Source of the DNA: Microbacterium psychrotolerans
Lineage (GTDB): Bacteria; Actinomycetota; Actinomycetes; Actinomycetales; Microbacteriaceae
Direction of reading: 5' to 3'
DNA length: 64,000 nucleotides
NCBI RefSeq assembly: GCF_031085295.1
Contig: NZ_JAVFWO010000003.1
Location: forward strand, 832,832 to 896,831
Shown: positions 17,548 to 26,283 of the stretch, piece after piece
Numbering within the stretch: the stretch's first letter is position 1
Layout of the letters: the number at the start of each line of letters is the position of its first letter
The notes under the pieces: model-generated
Told to the model about the DNA's origin: nothing
What the model saw: only the letters and a program-made list of their open reading frames with translations
The model's database searches: none
Translations under genes and position numbers: made by a program

Positions 17548-18006
17548 TCAGGCCGTGCCGCGCGGCACGTAGTTGCCGTCCGCCAGCCCCGCTTCGATCT
17601 CGAACCGGTTGCGCAGCGGATTCCTGCCGGCGAAGAGGTACAGCAGCGGCATGAGCAGGCCGTAGCGCTGCCACTGACGCTTGTGCACGGCCTCGTGCCG
17701 CAGCAGCGCATCGCTGATGCGCCCGTCGCCGGTGAGGAAGCATCCGCCCACGCACGAGCCGCCGCGTGGGAAGGTCCAGCGCGGCATCCCGCGGAACACC
17801 CACAGCCCTTCGCGCTTCTCGATGGGACCGGTGCTCCACAGCGTCCCCCACACCCAGCCCACCGCGCAGCCGTACCAGTAGCCGACGCGGCTGATGGGCG
17901 AGTCCAGCAGGAACGAGGGGATGAGCTCATCGACGCGCCTGCCGCGGGCCACGGAGCGCTCCGCTGCGGCGCGCCAGCCCGCCGGTGGCGGCGGGATGGG
18001 GCTCAT
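17548..18006 (-). CDS. HEAVH-motif protein of unknown function (often labelled Fe-S oxidoreductase)
   Basis: The ATG at 18006 overlaps the arginase-family stop (ATGA) and gives 152 residues. The centre has 'WVFRGMPRWTFPRGGSCVGGCFLTGDG', and then 'ALLRHEAVHKRQWQRYGLLMPLLYLFAG', where HEAVH is a zincin-type HExxH motif. 'NRFEIEAGLADGNY' follows with a possible glutamate ligand. A CxxxC is present, but nothing like a full iron-sulfur site is visible. I therefore consider a small metallopeptidase-like fold more likely than an oxidoreductase, at low certainty. Confidence 0.75.
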   Translation of the reverse strand: MSPIPPPPAGWRAAAERSVARGRRVDELIPSFLLDSPISRVGYWYGCAVGWVWGTLWSTGPIEKREGLWVFRGMPRWTFPRGGSCVGGCFLTGDGRISDALLRHEAVHKRQWQRYGLLMPLLYLFAGRNPLRNRFEIEAGLADGNYVPRGTA

Positions 18007-18836
18007 GCGAGCGCCCCGATCACGCGGAGGATCGCACCCAGGTCGTCGGTGGCGGCGTCGGCCGACGCGGGGGAGTAGCCGGCGAGGGATGCCCCGACCA
18101 GCGGCACCCGCTCGCGCAGGCGCCCGATCGCGACCGTCAGCTCCGCGACGGTGACGCCGAACGGCTCGGGATGCGCATTGCCGGCGATCTCCGCCGGATC
18201 CAGCGCGTCGATGTCGACGTGGATGTAGACCCCGTCGGCTCCGGTGGCGAGCACCGCGTCGGCGAGAGCGTCGGCATCCCGCAGCGCCTCCACGGTCAAG
18301 GCGGCGATGCCGAAGTCGGCGACGGCCGCGAGCTCGGGATCGTCGAACGAGCGTGCACCGCCCACGATGACCCGCTCGGGCGCGACGGCGCCGTCGAGCC
18401 GCAGGCCCGGTTCGCCGTCGCCGATCACGGCGCGCAGCACCATGCCCGCGAACGCGCCGGACGGCGACGAGTCGGGCGAGTTGAGGTCGGGGTGCGCATC
18501 GATCCACACCACGGCGAGGCCGGGGGAGCGCCGCGCCGCGTGCGCGATCGGCGCGAGCGCGATGCCGCAGTCGCCGCCGATGGTGAGGACGGGCTCGTCG
18601 GGCGCGCCGACCTCATGCGCGTCGAGGGCGTCGGCCACCATGCCGCGCACGCGCTGCAGAGCGCTGAGGCGATGGATGCCGGTGCCCAGCGACTCGCCGG
18701 CCTCCATCGGCACATCGAGCACCGTGGTCGAGGACCGGGGGAGGTCTCCAGCGATGGCCTGGGCGCCGTCGATGAGCTGCATCGCGCGGGAGGACGGGCT
18801 TCCCTGCCACTGCGGAACCACGAGGTATCGCGTCAT
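18003..18836 (-). CDS. Arginase/agmatinase/formiminoglutamase-family protein
   Basis: 277 residues of the ureohydrolase family. The metal motifs are 'TIGGDCGIALAPI', 'VVWIDAHPDLNSP' (DAHxD) and 'YIHVDIDALDP' (DxDxxDP). In classical arginases the first motif is GGDHS, with His binding manganese; here that position is Cys. This is common in divergent actinobacterial members, and the substrate cannot be assigned. It overlaps the HEAVH-protein gene by four bases, so the two are co-translated. Confidence 0.85.
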   Translation of the reverse strand: MTRYLVVPQWQGSPSSRAMQLIDGAQAIAGDLPRSSTTVLDVPMEAGESLGTGIHRLSALQRVRGMVADALDAHEVGAPDEPVLTIGGDCGIALAPIAHAARRSPGLAVVWIDAHPDLNSPDSSPSGAFAGMVLRAVIGDGEPGLRLDGAVAPERVIVGGARSFDDPELAAVADFGIAALTVEALRDADALADAVLATGADGVYIHVDIDALDPAEIAGNAHPEPFGVTVAELTVAIGRLRERVPLVGASLAGYSPASADAATDDLGAILRVIGALA

Positions 18837-18943
18837 CCCCTCATCTTCTCGTACACCGACGGCTGCAGCATCCGTCCGCGCAGCGAGGAGCCGTGCTGTG
18901 GGCGAACACGGCGCGCGGGGGGCCTGCCTCCCCCGACGGCGAA

Positions 18944-18973
18944 GGGCGCCGGATCCTCACGGATCCGGCGCCC
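18944..18973. terminator. Stem-loop terminator after pspA
   Basis: A perfect 13-base stem (18944-18956 and 18961-18973) with a TCAC loop, 17 bases beyond the pspA stop in the minus direction. It also separates pspA from the arginase-family gene start. Confidence 0.88.
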
Positions 18974-18990
18974 TCGTCACCCCGGAGGGG

Positions 18991-19728
18991 TCAGTTCTCG
19001 ATGGCGGCCTGCACCGGGGTGCCGGACTTGAGGGCGGCGAGGCGCGCCTCGACCTCCGTCAGCTCGCCGACGTCCTCGAGCGCGTTGAACTGGGCGTCCA
19101 GGCTCGACGCGGCAAGCTCCTGCTTGCCGGCGGCCAGGGCCTCCTGGCGGCGGACCTTGTCCTCGAACCGGCCGAGCTCGCTGGTGGGATCGAGCACGTC
19201 GATCGACTTGACGGCGTCGTGGACCTTGTTCTGGGCCTCGGCGGTCTTGGCGCGTGCCAGCAGTTCGGAGCGCTTGGACCGCAGCTGCTCCAGCTTCTGC
19301 TTCATGCCGTTGAGGCCCTCTTTGAGCTTGTCGACGACCTCGTTCTGCGTCGCGATGGTCGGGGCGATCGCCCTCGCCTCGTTCTCCTCGCTGATCTGGC
19401 GCTGCAGCGCGATCTTGGCGAGGTTGTCGAACTTGTCGGCGTCGGTGGTGTTGCCGGCCTTGCGCAGCTCGTCCGCCTTGCGGCTGGCGGCGAGGGCCTT
19501 GTTGCCCCACTCGGCGGCCGCCTGGACGTCCTCCTGGTGGTCGCGCTCGAGCAGGCGCAGGTTGCCGATCGTCTCGGCGATGGCCGACTCGGCGTCGGCG
19601 ATCGAGTTCGTGTAGTCGCGCACGAGCTGGTCGAGCATCTTCTGCGGGTCCTCTGCGGAGTCGAGGAGTGCGTTGATGTTCGCCTTCATGAGGGTCGAGA
19701 TGCGACCGAAGATGGACTGCTTCGCCAT
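18991..19728 (-). CDS. pspA: PspA/IM30-family protein
   Basis: 245 residues, nearly all charged helical coiled coil. It begins 'KQSIFGRISTLMKANINALLDSAEDPQKMLDQLVRDY', the amphipathic membrane-binding helix and start typical of PspA/IM30. Long heptad stretches follow and a short C-terminal tail ends 'ALKSGTPVQAAIEN'. The family assembles into ESCRT-III-like rings that stabilise stressed membranes. AAGGAAA precedes the ATG. It lies 98 bases after the TPM-domain gene in the same direction, which suggests a joint envelope-stress role. Confidence 0.92.
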   Translation of the reverse strand: MAKQSIFGRISTLMKANINALLDSAEDPQKMLDQLVRDYTNSIADAESAIAETIGNLRLLERDHQEDVQAAAEWGNKALAASRKADELRKAGNTTDADKFDNLAKIALQRQISEENEARAIAPTIATQNEVVDKLKEGLNGMKQKLEQLRSKRSELLARAKTAEAQNKVHDAVKSIDVLDPTSELGRFEDKVRRQEALAAGKQELAASSLDAQFNALEDVGELTEVEARLAALKSGTPVQAAIEN

Positions 19729-19826
19729 CGGATTTCCTTCCTATCGGACTTCAGTTCTGGTCGGTGAGTTCTGTTCAGGCAATGGATGCCGCGCGCGTCG
19801 CGTGCGGGCGGCTCCGCGGGGAGAGG

Positions 19827-21866
19827 TCAGAAGCGGCCACCTCCTCGGCGGGCGCGTGTGCCGCCGCCTCCGAAGCTACCGGGTCGCATCCCGCCGCCCG
19901 AGGAACGGCCGCCGCCGCCCAGCATGCCGCCCAGACCGCCCAGGCCGCCGCCGGAGGAGCGCCCGCCGCTCAACACGGAGTTGAGCACGATGCCGCCGAG
20001 CACGGCGCCGAGCATGCCGCCGCCGGACTGGCCACCGCCCTGCGACCCGCCGCCGAACATCCCGCCCATGCCGCCGCCGTCGAAGGCGCCGACGTCGTTC
20101 TGCGCGAGCTGGATCGCCTGCCCCGCGAGCTGGTCGGCGCGCTGTGCCTGCTGCATGGCCTGCTGCGGGTCGCTGGCCTGCAGCGCCTGGGCACGGGCGA
20201 GCGAGGCACCGGCCTCGGCCAGGCGCGTGCGGGCCTGCGCGCCGACGGCGCCGCGGCGCGCGATGATGTAGTCCTCTGCGGCGGATACCTGCGCCTGGGC
20301 CTGCATCATGACCTGCCCGACCATCTGGCGGGCGCGCTCGGCCTGAGCCGCGGCGTCCCGCACGCCCTGCACGAGTGTGTCGATCTGCGTGTTGGCCGCC
20401 TCCAGACTCTGCAGGGCCGCCAGGGGGCGCTTGCCAGTGCCGGTGAGCTGTGTGCGCGCGGCATCGAGCTGCTGCCGCGTCGCGGCGATCACGCTCGCGA
20501 TGCGGCCGTCGGCGTCGGGCAGCGCCGAGGCCGCTGCGATGTCGCTCTCGAGCTCGGCGACCAGCGCGGTGGCGTTGCGCTCGCCGGCGGCGAGGTCGGT
20601 CGCGAGCTTCTCGATCGCGTCCTCGAGCAGCGTCGCCTGGCCGACCGCTTCTTCTGCGGCCCGGATGCCGACCGCGGCCTCGCCACCGTCGCCGGCGCCG
20701 ATCGCGGTCTGCGCGGCGGTCAGCTGCTCGTCGGCGAAGGCGAGGCGCTGGCGCGCCTGTGCGGGGTTGTCGACGACGGTCGCAAGGGCCTCGGGGGCGT
20801 AGGCCGACTGCAGCTCCTGCAGTCGCGCCGCCGCCTGGTCGAGGGATGCCGCGGCCTTGGCCCGCTCGTCCTGCACGCGGGACAGCGCCTCGGGGGCGTT
20901 CTGCTCGAGCTTGCGCAGCTCGTCGAAGGCGGCGGCCTTCTCGTCGAGCAGCGCGTTGGAGGCCTCGCACAGCGAGATGATGCGCTCGTTCCAGGCGCGG
21001 GCGTCCTGCGGCGAGTCGGGGGTGGCGTCGTCGAGCTGCTGCTTGAGCCCGAACGCCTCGTCGAGGCTCTGCTGCGCGGTCGCGAGCGCCGCCTCGAACT
21101 CGGTGGTGGCGGCATCCCCGAACTGCGCCTTTGCGAAACCGAGCTCCTGGGCGCTCGTCTTGATCGCATTGTCCGTCTCGACGAGGAGCGACGACGCGCG
21201 TCGTTCGAGCTCCTCGATGCTCGGCTGCGGCGGCCCGCCCGGGCCGTCCGGCACGGCGCCCCGGTTGCGCCGGCGCCGCAGGAACATCACCAGCAGCACG
21301 ATCCCGACGCCGACGACCACGATGACGAGGAGCCAGGTGAACCACGACCCCCCGCCGGAGGCGCCGGAGTCGACCGCGCCCGAACCGCCGCCGGCGGCGT
21401 CGGTCAGCCCATCGGCCGCGGCGTCCACGGCGCCGAGCCAGTCATCCTGCGCGAGGGCGGGCTGGATCCGCTGCTGCTCGATCGTGTCGACCTGGTCCTG
21501 GGTCAGCGGCCCGGCCGAGTCTGCCGAGAGGTAGTACTGGCGTCCTTCGGTCGCGACGGCGAGGAGGTACTGCGTGGTTCCCAGCCCGTTGTCGTCCGCG
21601 GTCTGGTTCGCCCAGTCGGCGGCGTCCGCGGGGTCGGTGAAGTCGTCGACGTAGACGACCCAGAGATCGAGTCCGGTGTCGGACTTCAGCTGCTCGAGGC
21701 GGCTCTGCGCCTCGGCCTCCTCCGTCGGCGACAGCACATCGGCGTCGTCGAGCACGAAGCCCGGCTCGAGTGTCACCGGGGGAGTCGCCAGCGCGGCCGA
21801 GCCGCCGATCGCCGTGACCGCGACCACCGCAGCGGACGCCAGCGCTGCAGCCCATCGCAGTCGCAT
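19827..21866 (-). CDS. TPM-domain membrane protein with glycine-rich tail
   Basis: The ATG at 21866 follows GAGGGGGG and gives 679 residues. A signal peptide (about 1-28) is followed by a TPM domain, 'FVLDDADVLSPTEEAEAQSRLEQLKSDTGLDLWVVYVDDFTDPADAADWANQTADDN', to about residue 150. One membrane helix 'WFTWLLVIVVVGVGIVLLVMFL' near residue 180 and a basic stop-transfer come next, then about 400 residues of cytoplasmic coiled coil. The last 85 residues are almost pure Gly/Ser/Met with Arg. The topology puts the TPM domain outside and the coiled coil inside. PspA is encoded next. Confidence 0.88.
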   Translation of the reverse strand: MRLRWAAALASAAVVAVTAIGGSAALATPPVTLEPGFVLDDADVLSPTEEAEAQSRLEQLKSDTGLDLWVVYVDDFTDPADAADWANQTADDNGLGTTQYLLAVATEGRQYYLSADSAGPLTQDQVDTIEQQRIQPALAQDDWLGAVDAAADGLTDAAGGGSGAVDSGASGGGSWFTWLLVIVVVGVGIVLLVMFLRRRRNRGAVPDGPGGPPQPSIEELERRASSLLVETDNAIKTSAQELGFAKAQFGDAATTEFEAALATAQQSLDEAFGLKQQLDDATPDSPQDARAWNERIISLCEASNALLDEKAAAFDELRKLEQNAPEALSRVQDERAKAAASLDQAAARLQELQSAYAPEALATVVDNPAQARQRLAFADEQLTAAQTAIGAGDGGEAAVGIRAAEEAVGQATLLEDAIEKLATDLAAGERNATALVAELESDIAAASALPDADGRIASVIAATRQQLDAARTQLTGTGKRPLAALQSLEAANTQIDTLVQGVRDAAAQAERARQMVGQVMMQAQAQVSAAEDYIIARRGAVGAQARTRLAEAGASLARAQALQASDPQQAMQQAQRADQLAGQAIQLAQNDVGAFDGGGMGGMFGGGSQGGGQSGGGMLGAVLGGIVLNSVLSGGRSSGGGLGGLGGMLGGGGRSSGGGMRPGSFGGGGTRARRGGGRF

Positions 21867-22074
21867 CGATCCCCCCTCTGGGATTCGGGTTACCCCTCCG
21901 GCGAGTCTATTCAGCCGCGGGGATACGACGATAGCCCACGGCCCCTGCGCCGCATGTGTGTTCGCCGAGAACGTACGCTTTCTGGTCGACCGGGGATCCG
22001 GGGGCGGCGCGATGCGGGTCGCTGCGGGGCGCCGCTGTGGCCGGCCGGTAATCTTGCCGATCCGGAGGAGGACC

Positions 22075-22917
22075 ATGGACGATCGCTACGGCGCCGATGT
22101 GCTGGCCACGGGGTGGAAGGGGCACGGGGTGCGGGAGCTGCCGCGCGTTCCGGCATCCCGCGATCTCGTGGTCGAGGTGGCGGACGACGGATTCTGCGGG
22201 GCCGTGGTGGGCGTGGCGGGCGGCGTGGTCGAACTCGAAGACCGATCCGGCCGCCGCCGGATGTTCCCGCTGGGCCCCGGGTTCCTCATCGACGGCAGGG
22301 ACGTCGTGCTCGGGCCGCCGGCCGCGGCGCCGGTCGCCACCGGGCCCCAGCGGACCGCGTCGGGATCGTTCGCCGCCGCCGACGCCCGGGCACGCACGGC
22401 GCGGGCCAGCCGCATCCTCGTGGAAGGCCGCCACGACGCCGAGCTCGTCGAGCGGGTCTGGGGCGACGATCTGCGGGCCGAGGGCGTCGTCGTCGAGTAC
22501 CTGCAGGGCATCGATCTGCTCGACGCCGCGCTCGACGAGGAGCCGCCGTCGGCTGCGCGCCGCTACGGCGTCCTCGTAGATCACCTCGTGCCCGGGTCGA
22601 AGGAGTCGCGCATCGCGGATGCGATCGCGCGCGGACGCCACGGCGCTCATGTGCTCATCGTCGGGCACCCTTGGATCGACGTGTGGCAGTGCGTCACTCC
22701 ACGTGCGGTGGGGATCGAGCGCTGGCCCGAAGTGCCGCGCGGCATCGCGTTCAAGGTGGGCGTGTGCCGGGCGCTGGGCTGGCCGGCGCGCGACCAGGCC
22801 GACATCGCACGGGCCTGGCAGCGCATCCTGGCGTCGGTGAAGAGCTACCGCGACCTCGAGCCGGCGTTCCTGGGGCGCGTGGAGGAGCTCATCGACTTCG
22901 TCACGGTGCCGCAGTAG
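22075..22917 (+). CDS. DUF3097 protein with TOPRIM-like motifs
   Basis: The ATG at 22075 follows GGAGGAGG and gives 280 residues. An N-terminal beta-rich part ('EVADDGFCGAVVGVAGGVVELEDRSGRRRMFPLGPGFLIDG') leads to 'ASRILVEGRHDAELVERVWG' and 'RRYGVLVDHLVPGSKESRIAD'. The 'EGxxD' and later 'D' motifs look like a TOPRIM fold as in RNase M5, OLD and DnaG. 'HVLIVGHPWIDVWQCV' follows. DUF3097 is widespread in Actinobacteria; a nucleic-acid role is inference. Confidence 0.85.
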   Translation: MDDRYGADVLATGWKGHGVRELPRVPASRDLVVEVADDGFCGAVVGVAGGVVELEDRSGRRRMFPLGPGFLIDGRDVVLGPPAAAPVATGPQRTASGSFAAADARARTARASRILVEGRHDAELVERVWGDDLRAEGVVVEYLQGIDLLDAALDEEPPSAARRYGVLVDHLVPGSKESRIADAIARGRHGAHVLIVGHPWIDVWQCVTPRAVGIERWPEVPRGIAFKVGVCRALGWPARDQADIARAWQRILASVKSYRDLEPAFLGRVEELIDFVTVPQ

Positions 22918-22923
22918 GGACCG

Positions 22924-22950
22924 TGCCGTTGTCCGGACCGGGACACGGCA
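22924..22950 (+). terminator. Stem-loop terminator after the DUF3097 gene
   Basis: Six bases after the stop, TGCCGT-t-GTCC pairs with GGAC-ACGGCA around a short loop (10 pairs, one bulged T). A second inverted repeat (CTCGTGCGA at 22953-22961 with TCGCACGAG at 22986-22994) follows and may reinforce it or belong to the trmB upstream region. Confidence 0.7.
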
Positions 22951-23029
22951 GCCTCGTGCGACGGCTGTGTCGGCGACCGTCGCGCTCGCACGAGACGGCG
23001 GCGTCCGGCGCGCTCGGTAGCCTGGTGGG

Positions 23030-23776
23030 GTGACGAACCCTGCCGCGCCGGCCCCCGAACCCCGCACCTTCCGTGAGAAGCCGGTGTCGTTCGTGCGCCG
23101 CAGCGGACGGATGTCGGAGGCGCAGGATCGCGCCTGGACCGACCTGGCACCTCAGTACGTGATCGAGGTGCCCCGCGATTCGGCGGCCACCAGCATCCTG
23201 CCGGGGTCGTCGATCGATCCCGTCGCCGTGTGGGGCCGTGAGGCGCCTCTCATCGCGGAGATCGGATCGGGTCAGGGACACGCGATCGTGCACGCCGCGA
23301 CCTCGCGGCCCGATACCGACTTCCTGGCCATCGAGGTCTTCCGTGCGGGCCTGGCCCGCACCATGCTCGATGCCGACCGCGCCGGCGCGCGCAACCTGCG
23401 CCTGGTCGAGGCCAACGCGCCCGAGGTGCTGGAGCATCTGCTGCCGGCGGCATCCGTCGACGAGCTGTGGGTGTTCTTCCCCGACCCGTGGCACAAGAAG
23501 AAGCACACCAAGCGGCGCCTCGTCGCCGACGGGTTCCCTCGCATCGCGGCCGCCGCGCTCCGGGTCGGCGGCGTGCTGCGCCTGGCGACGGACTGGGAGG
23601 ACTACGCGCGGCAGATGCGCGACGTCATGGCCGCCGCGCCGGAGTTCGAGCCGACGTTCGAGGGCGAGTGGGCGCCGCGCTTCGAAGGCAGGGTGCTCAC
23701 GGCGTTCGAGCGCAAGGGCGCGCGTGTGGGACGCGACATCCGCGATCTCTCGTACCGCCGCGTCGCCAGATCATGA
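23030..23776 (+). CDS. trmB: tRNA (guanine-46-N7)-methyltransferase
   Basis: Makes m7G46 in the tRNA variable loop using S-adenosylmethionine. The 248-residue protein has the SAM site 'LIAEIGSGQGHAIVHAA' near residue 80, 'DFLAIEVFRAGLARTM' and the diagnostic 'VDELWVFFPDPWHKKKHTKRRLV' near residue 150. It starts with GTG 6 bases after TAGCCT (23018-23023), which suggests leaderless transcription. The MFS gene overlaps its stop. Confidence 0.95.
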   Translation: MTNPAAPAPEPRTFREKPVSFVRRSGRMSEAQDRAWTDLAPQYVIEVPRDSAATSILPGSSIDPVAVWGREAPLIAEIGSGQGHAIVHAATSRPDTDFLAIEVFRAGLARTMLDADRAGARNLRLVEANAPEVLEHLLPAASVDELWVFFPDPWHKKKHTKRRLVADGFPRIAAAALRVGGVLRLATDWEDYARQMRDVMAAAPEFEPTFEGEWAPRFEGRVLTAFERKGARVGRDIRDLSYRRVARS

Positions 23777-25152
23777 GCGCAGCGCCCGGCCCCGCCGCCG
23801 GGCCTGACCCGGCGCAGGACGCCGCGCCTGCAGCCCGCGGCCCCATCCCCGGGTCCGACCTGACGCAGGACGCCGCGCCCGGTGCGCGGCGCGACCGGTG
23901 GCGCTTCGTGCGTCCGCTCGCGCATCGCGACTTCCGCATGCTGTTCGGCGCCGTCGTGCTGTCGATCTTCGGCGCCGGCATGTGGGCCGTCGTCATGGTC
24001 TACACGGTCATCGACGCCGGCGGTGGTCCGGTGGAGCTGTCGGTCGTCGCCGCGGCGAACGCCGTCGGGCTGCTGCTCTGCGCGATCCCGGGCGGGATCG
24101 CCGCCGACCGCGTTCCGCGGCGCCTGCTGCTACGCGTCGTCGAGCTGCTGAACCTGCTCGCCATCACGTCCGTCGCCGTGGCCGGCGTGCTCGGCGCGGT
24201 GACCATCCCGCACCTCGCGATCGTCGCGTTCGTGCTGGGCGCGGGCGCCGGATTCTTCTTCCCCGCATACAGCGCGATCCTGCCGCGCATCCTGCCGCCG
24301 GCGCAGCTGCTCGCGGCCAACGGCCTCGAGGGCGCCATCCGGCCGGCCCTGCAGCAGGCGGCCGGGCCCGCCGCCGCCGGCATCGTCGTCGCCGCCGTGT
24401 TCGCGCCCGCCCATGCGGCGTGGGGTGTCGTCGCCGCCCACGCAATCGCGCTGGTGCTGCTGCTGTTCGTGCGCCCCGAACCGCCTGCCGCGGCCGGCGA
24501 GGAGCACGCGCCGCCGGCGGGCGTGCGGGGCGTGTTCCACGACCTGCGTGAAGCCGTCGGCTTCACCGTCCGCACCCCGTGGCTGCTGTGGACGCTGCTG
24601 TTCGCGACCGGCTGGGTGCTCGTGTTCCTGGGTCCCGAGGAGGTGCTGCTGCCGTTCCTCACGCGGCAGCGCATCGGTGCGGATCCTCGCCTGTTCGGCT
24701 TCCTGCTCGCGATCTACGGGATCGGCGGCGTCCTCGGGTCCATCGTGGTGTCGTCGATGAGGCTGCCGCGCCGGTACCTCACCGTGATGATCGGCGTCTG
24801 GTCCGTCAGCACGCTGCCCTTCGCGATCGTCGGCATCACGCACGACTACTGGGTCATGGCGCTGTGCCTGTTCCTGGTCGGGTTCGGGTTCAGCTACGGC
24901 AATGTGATCTGGGGAACGCTGCTGCAGCGTCGCGTGCCCCAGCGGATGCTCGGGCGCATCTCGAGCCTCGACTTCTTCGTGTCGCTCGCGCTCATGCCGT
25001 TGTCGATGGCGCTGGCAGGCCCGCTCGCGGAGGTGGTGCCCATCGAGGCGATCTTCATCGCGGCGGGCGTGATCCCGCTCATCCTCGGCGTGCTGGCCTA
25101 CCTGGTGGCGGGGATGCCGAAGGATGAGATCGCGCACCCGCTCGACCACTGA
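23773..25152 (+). CDS. MFS transporter (probable drug or solute efflux)
   Basis: The ATG at 23773 overlaps the trmB stop (ATGA) and gives 459 residues. A Pro/Ala/Asp-rich N-terminus of about 40 residues contains an imperfect duplication ('GPDPAQDAAPAARGP' and 'GSDLTQDAAPGAR'). Twelve membrane segments follow. The A-like loop is 'GGIAADRVPRRLLLRVVELLN'. It resembles the DHA3/enterobactin-exporter-like MFS_3 group. The substrate is unknown. Confidence 0.88.
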   Translation: MSAAPGPAAGPDPAQDAAPAARGPIPGSDLTQDAAPGARRDRWRFVRPLAHRDFRMLFGAVVLSIFGAGMWAVVMVYTVIDAGGGPVELSVVAAANAVGLLLCAIPGGIAADRVPRRLLLRVVELLNLLAITSVAVAGVLGAVTIPHLAIVAFVLGAGAGFFFPAYSAILPRILPPAQLLAANGLEGAIRPALQQAAGPAAAGIVVAAVFAPAHAAWGVVAAHAIALVLLLFVRPEPPAAAGEEHAPPAGVRGVFHDLREAVGFTVRTPWLLWTLLFATGWVLVFLGPEEVLLPFLTRQRIGADPRLFGFLLAIYGIGGVLGSIVVSSMRLPRRYLTVMIGVWSVSTLPFAIVGITHDYWVMALCLFLVGFGFSYGNVIWGTLLQRRVPQRMLGRISSLDFFVSLALMPLSMALAGPLAEVVPIEAIFIAAGVIPLILGVLAYLVAGMPKDEIAHPLDH

Positions 25153-25183
25153 CCCCGTCCGCCCGACTCCCGGAGCCGCCCGC

Positions 25184-26167
25184 ATGCCCGCACACCCTGA
25201 CGCTCCACCCGCGCCCGTCGTCGCCGCGTGGTCGTGGGGCGTGGTGCCCGCGCTCCTGGTGTGCCTGGCCGCGCCCGCCTTCTTCGTCCTGCGCGTGCCG
25301 TGGATCGGCTGGGTGCTGCTGGCGGCAGGGCTCGCCATCGCGGTGCTGACCGAGCGGACGGATGCCGGCGAGCACGGCCACCCCTCGCGCCTCGATCGCG
25401 TGGTCCCCGGCCGGCGGCGCGGCGATCGCGCGGCCCCCGACCGGCCGCGCGGCGAGCGCGCGGCCGCCGGATCCGACACCGCGGCGACCGCCGGCATCCG
25501 TCGCCCGCCGTCGCTGGTGCGCGACCTGTCGCTCATCGCGGCGGGCCTGCTCATCGTGAGCGCCATCCCGCTGAAGGCCGAGCTCGACAACCTCGCGATC
25601 CTGCGATTCGCGCTCGCCCTCGGCGGGGCGGTGGCGGTGCCGTACGCGATCTCGCGGTGGGTCTATCGCGACCACGCGATCCGCTTCCCCTGGCGCGGGG
25701 GCGGCCGCTGGACGCGGTTCCAGTGGACCTGGCTGGTGGCCGTGCTCGTGCTCGGGTGGCTGATCCTGCCGTTCTACTTCATCACGTCGGGCGTCTACCT
25801 CAACTGGCCGGTCGTCGACACGCCCGAGCTGATCGCACGGCTCTTCGTGGGGGTCGGCGCGGTCGGCATCTGGGACGAGCTGTTCTTCATCTGCACGTGC
25901 CTCGCCCTGCTGCGGCGCCACTTCCCGTTCTGGCAGGCGAACGTGCTGCAGTCGGTGGTGTTCGTGTCGTTCCTGTGGGAGCTCGGCTACCAGGCCTGGG
26001 GACCGCTGCTCACCATCCCGTTCGCCCTGCTGCAGGGCTTCATCTTCATGAAGACGCGATCGCTCGCCTACGTCGTCACGGTCCACCTGCTCTTCGATGC
26101 GGTGGTGTTCCTCGTGCTCGTCCATGCGCACAACCCCGGGCTGCTCGACGGGCTGTTCCTGGTGTGA
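25184..26167 (+). CDS. CPBP-family (CAAX-protease-like) membrane protein
   Basis: I chose the ATG at 25184, 31 bases after the MFS stop, giving 327 residues. About eight membrane segments are visible, with a long basic loop (about residues 60-110) between the second and third. The CPBP region is 'VGIWDELFFICTCLALLRRHF', where the family's paired glutamates (EExxxR) appear as Asp-Glu without the Arg. 'SVVFVSFLWELGYQAWG' and 'VVTVHLLFDAVVF', with the last His-Asp, follow. Catalytic capacity is doubtful because of the changed first motif. Confidence 0.75.
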   Translation: MPAHPDAPPAPVVAAWSWGVVPALLVCLAAPAFFVLRVPWIGWVLLAAGLAIAVLTERTDAGEHGHPSRLDRVVPGRRRGDRAAPDRPRGERAAAGSDTAATAGIRRPPSLVRDLSLIAAGLLIVSAIPLKAELDNLAILRFALALGGAVAVPYAISRWVYRDHAIRFPWRGGGRWTRFQWTWLVAVLVLGWLILPFYFITSGVYLNWPVVDTPELIARLFVGVGAVGIWDELFFICTCLALLRRHFPFWQANVLQSVVFVSFLWELGYQAWGPLLTIPFALLQGFIFMKTRSLAYVVTVHLLFDAVVFLVLVHAHNPGLLDGLFLV

Positions 26168-26230
26168 GGGCTGCCCAGGAGGTGCCCAGCGGCACCGGCT
26201 AGGCTGGCGCACGGATCCCCGACCGGATCC

Positions 26231-26272
26231 CCGGACGACGGATCAGTACCCGGTGAGCGACAAGACTGGCCA
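26231..26272 (+). ncRNA. Guanidine-III riboswitch
   Basis: The segment contains CCGGACGA, then TACCCGGT, then GACAAGAC in the order and spacing of the guanidine-III class; the Thermobifida aptamer reads CCGGACGA...TACCCGGT...GACAAGAC as I remember it. The bases between form the variable hairpin arms (CAG with CTG). It ends against the CAGGAG ribosome-binding site of the Gdx/SugE exporter gene, so guanidine binding probably opens translation. Confidence 0.85.
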
Positions 26273-26283
26273 GGAGCACAGCC

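Noticed and set aside
19764..23033. Long plus-strand open frame over the TPM gene and DUF3097 gene
   Set aside because: It is opposite the TPM gene and out of frame with the DUF3097 gene, so it is a GC artefact.
26231..26272. Guanidine-I (ykkC) or guanidine-II aptamer
   Set aside because: The twin ACGR hairpins of class II do not form stems here and the class I core is absent; the word order fits class III.
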